DNA from: WGAB01 sp964406105
Lineage (GTDB): Bacteria; Hydrothermota; Hydrothermia; WGAB01
Length of the DNA stretch: 64,000 nt
Reading direction: 5' to 3'
Assembly (NCBI GenBank): GCA_964406105.1
Contig: CAYOQK010000062.1
Coordinates: 1-64,000, forward strand
The notes beneath the pieces are model-generated. The model was not told the DNA's origin, searched no databases, and worked only from the letters and a program-made list of their open reading frames with translations. The position numbers and the translations under genes were made by a program. Of the stretch, positions 58,654-64,000 are shown piece by piece (the stretch's first letter is position 1; each line of letters starts with the position of its first letter).

Positions 58654-58926
58654 TTAGGCTGCGGTGGTTCCCTCTTCGTTCAACTTTTCGTAGATGTAGT
58701 CCACCACGCTCTGGACCGTGGTGAGTTTTTCTACGTCTTCGTCGGGTACCTTAATGCCGAACTCGTCTTCCAGTTTCATGGTGAGTTCCACGAGATCCAG
58801 GGAGTCGGCACCCAGGTCTTCCTGGAACCGGGCGTCCGGGGTCACGCTATCGGGTTCCACTTCCAGTTCCTCAGCGATGACTTTTCGGAGAATCTCATAG
58901 ATCTCGTCCTTGGATTTGGCTGCCAT
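58654..58926 (-). CDS. acpP: acyl carrier protein
   Basis: This 90-residue acidic protein has the phosphopantetheine site FQEDLGADSLDLVELTMKLE (Ser about residue 42) and the terminal helix VQSVVDYIYEKLNE. Sequence and size fit fatty-acid ACP. AAGGAGG precedes the ATG. It lies 38 bases downstream of tRNA-Leu on the same strand, with only a T-rich stretch between them, so it may be transcribed from the tRNA promoter. Confidence 0.97.
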   Translation of the reverse strand: MAAKSKDEIYEILRKVIAEELEVEPDSVTPDARFQEDLGADSLDLVELTMKLEDEFGIKVPDEDVEKLTTVQSVVDYIYEKLNEEGTTAA

Positions 58927-58964
58927 TATGAACCTCCTTGCATTAAGGGCCGAAAAAGAAAAAG

Positions 58965-59048
58965 TGCCGGAGGGGGGACTCGAACCCCCACGGGATTGCT
59001 CCCACTGGGTCCTGAACCCAGCGCGTCTGCCAATTCCGCCACCCCGGC
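58965..59048 (-). tRNA. tRNA-Leu (anticodon CAG)
   Basis: The minus strand gives a class II tRNA. Acceptor GCCGGGG pairs with CTCCGGC (one G-T pair), the anticodon loop is TTCAGGA between CTGGG and CCCAG, the variable arm is long, and the T arm is GGGGGTTCGAGTCCCCC. The CCA tail is not encoded: the bases after the discriminator read CTT, unlike the other two tRNAs here. Confidence 0.96.
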
Positions 59049-59068
59049 ACTCCTATCCAAGCGGTGGA

Positions 59069-59098
59069 ATTATAACCGTCGGAGCCGTCAAGGGTCAA
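59069..59098 (-). promoter_or_regulatory. tRNA-Leu (and perhaps acpP) promoter
   Basis: TTGACC (59098-59093) and a perfect TATAAT (59074-59069) lie 18 bases apart on the minus strand. A second TTGACG seven bases nearer is too close to the -10 to be used. Confidence 0.7.
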
Positions 59099-59168
59099 GG
59101 CCTTCACTCCTCCTGCTCCATACGAGGCCTTAAACTTTGAAATCCTGACAAAAAACAGGAGGTTTTTG

Positions 59169-60242
59169 ATGGATCGCACCGAAACCCTGCTGAGGGAGTT
59201 GACCCAAGCCTTCGGACCACCGGGCTTTGAGGACGAGGTTCGGGAGATTGTGAAACGCGAGTTCCAACGGGCCGATGAGGTGCTGACCGATCGGCTGGGC
59301 TCCGTTATTGCCAAGAAGTGCGGAACTTCAGAACGACCCCGCATCCTCTTCGCTGGACATATGGACGAGGTGGGCCTCATCGTCAAAGGCTTCACCAAGG
59401 AAGGGTTCGTAAAGGTGGAGGCCCTGGGTGGGTGGACCACCGACCAACTCATCGGACAGCGGGTTCGCATCCGCACCCAAAAGGGCGATTTCTACGGCGT
59501 TGTGGGAACCTTGCCTCCCCATCTTCGTCGGACCGAGGAGGCCCGCCGCAAATTGCCAGAACTCAAGGATCTCTTTGTGGACTTTGGGGTGGATAAGGAT
59601 TTTGATCCCCGAAAGGAACTCGGAATCCGCATCGGCGACCCCATTGTGCCCGTGGGCGATTTTCTGATCTCCGGAAACCCCAAGGTGTACATCGCCAAGG
59701 CCTTTGATGACCGGGAAGGCGTGGCACGACTGATCCGCATCTTGGACGAGATCCAGAACCTGGAACACCCCAATACCGTTTACCTCGCAGCAGTGGTTCA
59801 GGAGGAAGTAGGCCTGCGCGGAGCCGGCACCTCAGCCTGGGTGGTGGACCCCGATGTGGCCCTGGCCCTGGATGTGTCGCTGGCCGAGGATGTGCCCGGC
59901 TTGGAGTCCTTTACCGAAGCACGCTTTGGAGGCGGTGTGACCATCGTGGTGACCGATCGCACCATGGTGGCCCATCGCCGGTTCCGAGACTTCCTGATCA
60001 GCGTGGCCGAAGAAGAGAACATTCCGTACCACCTGGCCACCGTGATGGGGGGCTACGACACAGGGCGAATCCATCTGCTTCGCCAGGGCGTTCCCTCGGC
60101 GGTGCTGGGCGTGCCCTCTCGGTACATCCATGGGTTCCATTCCATGATCCACCGGGACGACTTTGACGCCGCCGTGAACCTGGCTGTGGCCGTGATCAAG
60201 CGGCTGGATGCCTCGGTGCTCCAAGACTTCGTCGCCTACTGA
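59169..60242 (+). CDS. M42-family aminopeptidase
   Basis: This 357-residue two-zinc metallopeptidase of the M42 family (FrvX, glutamyl aminopeptidase, TET-like) shows ILFAGHMDEVGLIVKGF (His ligand, about residues 60-76), YIAKAFDDREGVARLIRI (bridging Asp), VVQEEVGLRGAGTSAWVVDP (catalytic Glu pair) and VPSRYIHGFHSMIHRDDFDA (final His). Such enzymes form dodecameric tetrahedra and finish peptide breakdown. AGGAGG precedes the ATG at 59169. Confidence 0.95.
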   Translation: MDRTETLLRELTQAFGPPGFEDEVREIVKREFQRADEVLTDRLGSVIAKKCGTSERPRILFAGHMDEVGLIVKGFTKEGFVKVEALGGWTTDQLIGQRVRIRTQKGDFYGVVGTLPPHLRRTEEARRKLPELKDLFVDFGVDKDFDPRKELGIRIGDPIVPVGDFLISGNPKVYIAKAFDDREGVARLIRILDEIQNLEHPNTVYLAAVVQEEVGLRGAGTSAWVVDPDVALALDVSLAEDVPGLESFTEARFGGGVTIVVTDRTMVAHRRFRDFLISVAEEENIPYHLATVMGGYDTGRIHLLRQGVPSAVLGVPSRYIHGFHSMIHRDDFDAAVNLAVAVIKRLDASVLQDFVAY

Positions 60243-60243
60243 G

Positions 60244-61026
60244 ATGCACACCAAACCCCGCCCGGGTGAGTTGGTTCTCCTGTACGCGGAAGAGGATGAT
60301 TCCCGGTTCTTCTTGGAGTACCAACCGGGGCTGAAGAAGTCCACCCATTTGGGCAATGTGGTGCTCCCGCCCGAGGACCAGGTGCACTTTGGTATGCCCC
60401 TGGTGAGCAATACTGGGGCTCGGTTCTACCTGTTGCCTCCGTCCACCGCCGATTTGGCCCTGCGGGTTCGGCGAAAAACCAACATCATTTACCCCAAGGA
60501 CGCCGGATTGATCCTGATGGAAACCGGTATCCAAGCCGGCAGCCGGGTGGTGGAGGTGGGCACGGGTTCAGGAGCCTTGACCATTGTGTTGGCCCGAGCG
60601 GTGGGCCCTGAGGGGCGTGTGTACACCTTTGAACGCCGTCAGGACCTGCTGGAGAACGCCCGCCGCAATGTAGAACGGGCGGGTATGGCCCATCGCGTGC
60701 AGTTCCATCTGTTGGATCCCGCTCGCCAGGGCTTTGGGGTTACAGACGCCGATGCCGTGATCGTGGATGTCCCCGAACCCTGGACCTTAGTGGCCGCAGC
60801 GCACGCAGCCCTTAAAGGGGGTGGAGCGTGGGCCTCGCTCTCCCCAACCATCAACCAGGTGGACCTTACCGTGCGGTTCCTGCAGGGCCTCTTTACCCGA
60901 ATTCGGACGGTGGAGGTGCTGCTCCGAGAGATGCTGATCCGGGAGGGACGCATCCGGCCCCGAGAGCGAATGGTTTCCCACACGGGCTATCTCACCTTTG
61001 CCCAGAAGGTGCTGTACTACGAGTAG
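60244..61026 (+). CDS. trmI: tRNA (adenine58-N1)-methyltransferase TrmI
   Basis: This 260-residue SAM-dependent enzyme places m1A58 in the T loop. It has an N-terminal beta domain (PGELVLLYAEEDDSRFFLEY), RRKTNIIYPKDAGLILMETG, the SAM loop VVEVGTGSGALTIVLARAVG (about residues 102-121), and ADAVIVDVPEPWTLVAAAHA. TrmI homologues are standard in thermophiles. The ATG at 60244 follows the M42 stop by one base; it overlaps the convergent methyltransferase by 35 bases. Confidence 0.93.
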   Translation: MHTKPRPGELVLLYAEEDDSRFFLEYQPGLKKSTHLGNVVLPPEDQVHFGMPLVSNTGARFYLLPPSTADLALRVRRKTNIIYPKDAGLILMETGIQAGSRVVEVGTGSGALTIVLARAVGPEGRVYTFERRQDLLENARRNVERAGMAHRVQFHLLDPARQGFGVTDADAVIVDVPEPWTLVAAAHAALKGGGAWASLSPTINQVDLTVRFLQGLFTRIRTVEVLLREMLIREGRIRPRERMVSHTGYLTFAQKVLYYE

Positions 61027-61672
61027 ATCCAGGGATGCGATCCCAACGGATCGCCAGGAAACCCGCGTAGGGATCCAGGGTTTCCTCAATGCGGTCCCGG
61101 ATCACGGGCTGCCCCGGAGGCGAGAACAGGGTGGAAACCTCCCGCACCCGAAGGAAACCAGCCCGGTAGGCCACACTGTCCAAATCGGCCACGGTGTAAA
61201 AGGTGGCGGCACGGTAAAAGGGGTGCCCTTGGGCGCGTTTCCTTAGGTAGTACTCGCCCCACGGGCTATCGGCGGGCACCAGGCCGGTGATCACCGAGCC
61301 GTTGGGTTTCAGCACCCGAGCGATTTCTTCCAGGGCCCGTTGCAGGTCTTCCAAGAAGCACAGGGTTACGATTAGGAACACGGTGCCAAAGGCGCCATTG
61401 CGAAAGGGCAAAGCCTCGGCCACCCCTTGAACCACCTGGATACCGCGTTGTTTGGCCATCTTTAAGAGGTTCCACGCAGGGTCCAGGCCATAGGGGATCT
61501 CCAGGGCTACGGCGAACCGACCGCTGCCCACCCCCACCTCTAACCAGGGCCGGGGAGTTCCCTCAGCCGCCCGAGCCAGGGCCTCCCGCTCGTAGGGAAA
61601 CACGGATTGGCCCAGAGGCCCATCGTACCAGCGGTCATACCGCTGGGCCAGGGTGTCAAAGATCCTGTTCAT
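60992..61672 (-). CDS. class I SAM-dependent methyltransferase
   Basis: From the ATG at 61672 this is 226 residues of the UbiE/COQ5-like type. It has FDTLAQRYDRWYDGPLGQSV at the N-terminus, SAM motif I as WLEVGVGSGRFAVALEIPYG, EALPFRNGAFGTVFLIVTLC as the central motif and EIARVLKPNGSVITGLVPAD as motif III. The substrate cannot be read. It overlaps the ThyX-like gene (ATGA). Confidence 0.85.
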   Translation of the reverse strand: MNRIFDTLAQRYDRWYDGPLGQSVFPYEREALARAAEGTPRPWLEVGVGSGRFAVALEIPYGLDPAWNLLKMAKQRGIQVVQGVAEALPFRNGAFGTVFLIVTLCFLEDLQRALEEIARVLKPNGSVITGLVPADSPWGEYYLRKRAQGHPFYRAATFYTVADLDSVAYRAGFLRVREVSTLFSPPGQPVIRDRIEETLDPYAGFLAIRWDRIPGSTRSTAPSGQR

Positions 61673-63201
61673 AGCACGCGCTCCATTTCTGGGGGTTCCA
61701 GGAGCCACACTTGCACACCGCAGTATCGGGCTCCTTCAGGACAATACGGTCGTTTGCCCGCACGCTTCCGGAGCCAACAGGGGGGGCGCAGATATTGAGC
61801 GATCCCAGGGTTGACTTGGCTGATTTGCTGCACCTCCTGGTGGGTAACCCGCCAGATTTCCTCTTGAGCGTTGTAGCACAGGCGCATGGCCACCTTATGG
61901 CGAAAGGCCAAAAGGTTGAAGGTTTCGTAAAACCGAACGGCTACGGCATTGGGCAAGAGATATAACAGGTGTTCCGGGGCCATACCCCGCCGGTGGAGGT
62001 CCAGTAAGCGGTCCCAAAGTTGCTGGAGGGTGTCGTGATAGAGGTGCAGGAGTTCCGGATCCTGTTGCACCAGGGCAGGGGTGAGGTAGTCTGGAAACTC
62101 GGGAAACCGAAGCCGCGGGCGTGATGCCGGGGTCATCCGATGCCTTTGGTCCTGGGAGTCGGCTGTGTGGCTGAGTTTCTTTTGGAAGGTCCAACAGGCG
62201 TGCAACAGGGGCTGTGTGGTTTTCAGGTGGTATGTGAGGTTCAGGGGCTCAGCCAGCAAGGGGTTGTGGGCCGGATCCAGCATTTCGGCCAGGGCCTGGG
62301 CATCACTGAGGGTGGGTTGGCCTGTGGCGGTTCGGTACGCCTGGGCCAGCAGGTGTTCCAACGAGGGGTTGGGATTCAATAGACGGCTTTGGCCTTGCCC
62401 TATCGTTTGGTCAAAGGCCTGGGCCTCGGTCTCGGTGAGCAGCGGCTCACCTGGTGGGACATCGGGTGGGGGTTGGGGGGGCTCTTGCAGGAGGAGAGCA
62501 AAGTCCGGGTCTTGGTCCAGCACGGCTTGGATCATGGCGTTGACCAACCGGCGCGCCTCGGCAGGGGCATCCGTGTGGTTCACGATCTGATGGTACCGAA
62601 GGAGCGTTAAAGCGGACACGGTGTGGTGCAGATAGGCCTGGGTGGCCAAGGGCAGCACATAGCGGGCCACCTCCCAGGCCCGTGTGAGGATCATCCGACG
62701 CCAACGTTTCACTTGGAAGTCGCGGTGAGGAAAACGGGCGCGGAGAATCGCCTCTACCTGGGGCATCAATGCCTCAGCGAGTTGGCGATACCGCTCAATA
62801 AGGAATTCTAACACCCCGTCATAGGCCTCTTGATACCGTTGGGGCAATTCGGGCGGGCGATACATGTTCTCGGGTTTCACCTGCACGTACCGCTGGCTCA
62901 CCTGTTCGGAGTTGTAAAAGGGATGGTTGTGCAAGAGCGACCACACCAGCAGCCGGGATACGCCGGTAAGGGCGAAGTGGAACTGCACGTGCTGGATGGT
63001 GGTGTGATGTCCGGACCGGTACAGGTCTTGCACCAGGGTGTCTCGCCGTTGCCGTTGGCTTTGGGATCGGGGCGAGTCGGGAGGGGCGAGCACAGCGTCG
63101 GGCAGCACAATGCCCTTGGAGGAGTAGCAAGTGCGGGCAGCGGCGGCGATGGTGTTCAGGGATTGAGGAGTGGCCGCCACCAACTGTACCGAGAGTTCCA
63201 T
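61669..63201 (-). CDS. thyX: two-domain ThyX-like thymidylate synthase protein
   Basis: This 510-residue protein contains two ThyX-like halves. The first has AAARTCYSSKG, HHTTIQHVQFHFALTGVSR and NSEQVSQRY (about residues 20-105). The RHR of the ThyX signature is replaced around HNHP. The second has HACWTFQKKLSHTADSQDQ followed by RHR, and LLAFRHKVAMRLCYNAQEEI, then a Cys-containing tail. ThyX uses FAD and methylene-tetrahydrofolate to make dTMP. Single-domain ThyX is about 220-260 residues, so this is a fused or tandem form. Start at 63201; its stop overlaps the methyltransferase. Confidence 0.8.
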   Translation of the reverse strand: MELSVQLVAATPQSLNTIAAAARTCYSSKGIVLPDAVLAPPDSPRSQSQRQRRDTLVQDLYRSGHHTTIQHVQFHFALTGVSRLLVWSLLHNHPFYNSEQVSQRYVQVKPENMYRPPELPQRYQEAYDGVLEFLIERYRQLAEALMPQVEAILRARFPHRDFQVKRWRRMILTRAWEVARYVLPLATQAYLHHTVSALTLLRYHQIVNHTDAPAEARRLVNAMIQAVLDQDPDFALLLQEPPQPPPDVPPGEPLLTETEAQAFDQTIGQGQSRLLNPNPSLEHLLAQAYRTATGQPTLSDAQALAEMLDPAHNPLLAEPLNLTYHLKTTQPLLHACWTFQKKLSHTADSQDQRHRMTPASRPRLRFPEFPDYLTPALVQQDPELLHLYHDTLQQLWDRLLDLHRRGMAPEHLLYLLPNAVAVRFYETFNLLAFRHKVAMRLCYNAQEEIWRVTHQEVQQISQVNPGIAQYLRPPCWLRKRAGKRPYCPEGARYCGVQVWLLEPPEMERVL

Positions 63202-63228
63202 GACGGCAGAAATTTTAAGGGGCCCGAC

Positions 63229-64000
63229 CTATCGTGGACCCTTGGAGTCAGAGGGAAAAGGCAGCCTGGGGCGGTTTCGCCGAAGGGCCAAGGCTTTTTC
63301 AGTACCTCGGGGCATGGGGTAGCGTTGGAATTCTCGGGGGAGCACCCATGCGTATGCCACCGGTCCCCGGAGCCAGCGAGGTTCTTGGGTCATCGGAGCC
63401 TCAAACAAGTGTAAGGTGACGGAAAAGTGGGTGTACCCGTGGTTTACGGCGCCGTGGTACAAGAGATCCTGGGGTAAGGAAAGTCCCAACTCCTCGTGGA
63501 TCTCACGGTGCAGGGCCTGCTCCAGGGTTTCACCGGGTTCCACCTTGCCACCAGGCAGTTCCCAAAGGCCACCCAGGAAGCCCTCGGGCCGTCGCCGGGT
63601 GAGCAGAACCCGGCCCTGGGGATCCACCAGATAGGCCAGCACCACAGTGTAGTGGGGTCGGGACCGGCGGGGTCGGCGGGGAGGCCGTAGGGACACGGTG
63701 CCCCGTTGCCGAGCCATGCAAAGAGACTGGACAGGGCACTGGGTGCACCGGGGGTTCCGGGGTGTGCACACCAGGGCTCCGAGTTCCATGAGTGCCTGGG
63801 CCATGCGAGAGGTGTCTTGGGGAGAGAGCCCTTGCATCAACGGAGTACCGTGTTGGTGGTAAATGCGGTTCTGCAGGGTGTCCAGGTCGTAAAGGCGGGA
63901 GAGCACCCGGCGAACATTGCCGTCCAAGGGCAATTTGGGGGCGCCAAAGGCAATGGCCCACACCGCGGCAGCCGTGTATGGTCCCACTCCTGGGAGGGCT
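63229..64000 (-). CDS. mutY: A/G-specific adenine glycosylase MutY with NUDIX domain (5' end off window)
   Basis: Only the C-terminal about 257 residues lie in the window. The HhH motif ends LPGVGPYTAAAVWAIAFG, the catalytic Asp is in LPLDGNVRRVLSRL, and the 4Fe-4S cluster is CTPRNPRCTQCPVQSLC (spacing Cys-x6 to 7-Cys-x2-Cys-x5-Cys). The rest is a NUDIX domain with a complete box, GGKVEPGETLEQALHREIHE then ELGL, used in MutY to read 8-oxoG opposite A. The frame is intact to the window edge. Confidence 0.95.
   Translation of the reverse strand, partial: ALPGVGPYTAAAVWAIAFGAPKLPLDGNVRRVLSRLYDLDTLQNRIYHQHGTPLMQGLSPQDTSRMAQALMELGALVCTPRNPRCTQCPVQSLCMARQRGTVSLRPPRRPRRSRPHYTVVLAYLVDPQGRVLLTRRRPEGFLGGLWELPGGKVEPGETLEQALHREIHEELGLSLPQDLLYHGAVNHGYTHFSVTLHLFEAPMTQEPRWLRGPVAYAWVLPREFQRYPMPRGTEKALALRRNRPRLPFPSDSKGPR

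Overview
The window is 64 kb of high-GC, gene-dense bacterial chromosome. It reads as a diderm, probably thermophilic bacterium. The diderm evidence is two TonB-ExbB-ExbD gene sets, a PorV/UPF0164-type outer-membrane protein, two other predicted beta-barrels and a complete peptidoglycan pathway with a meso-diaminopimelate-type MurE. Thermophily and affiliation (an uncultured FCB- or Hydrothermae/WOR-3-like lineage) are inferences from gene content and protein style only. I see no phage, insertion sequence, CRISPR array or plasmid gene, so the window looks like core chromosome with one compositionally odd gene.

Layout. 1-1495 (minus): a CorC-like CBS protein and a DUF502 membrane protein. 1653-13377 (minus): a tightly packed 12-gene run secD-secF-nadK-TPR protein-exbB-exbD-exbD-tonB-OmpA-like-small protein-rsfS-argS. 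13538-20768 (plus): porV-like, a hypothetical gene, ileS, yceD, pyrR-like, a UPF0047 gene and ahcY, ending in a strong hairpin terminator. 20827-36240 (minus): a dcw cluster in the order mraZ-rsmH-ftsL-ftsI-murE-murF-mraY-murD-ftsW-murG-murC-murB-ftsA-ftsZ, with no ftsQ or ddl between murB and ftsA. 36673-39552 (plus): a 959-residue LVIVD-repeat secreted protein of alien base composition, divergent from mraZ. 39647-47135 (minus): pyrG, a TPR protein, a beta-barrel, exbB, exbD and tonB. 47318-54042: tRNA-Gly, a cell-wall amidase, a TldE/PmbA-like protein, DacB, a hydrogenase-maturation-type protease, a diaminopentanoate dehydrogenase-like enzyme and tRNA-Ser. 54130-59048: rpmF-plsX (plus) facing acpP-fabF-hslV-outer-membrane protein (minus), with tRNA-Leu upstream of acpP. 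59169-64000: an M42 peptidase and TrmI (plus) facing a methyltransferase, a tandem ThyX-like protein and MutY with a NUDIX tail (minus).

Most genes are translationally coupled (ATGA, GTGA or TGATG junctions), and three convergent gene pairs overlap at their 3' ends. Visible promoters follow a sigma70-like pattern (TTGCAR or TTGACN, 16-18 bp spacer, TATAAT-like), including a probable leaderless start for pyrG. The themes are envelope building (dcw cluster, SecDF, amidase, DacB, PlsX/FabF/ACP) and two TPR plus Ton-type energised trans-envelope systems. The most unusual items are the nested rsmH/ftsL/ftsI overlaps, the repeats that may be MraZ boxes, the LVIVD gene, and an ExbB/ExbD set in which key proton-path residues are missing from some subunits.
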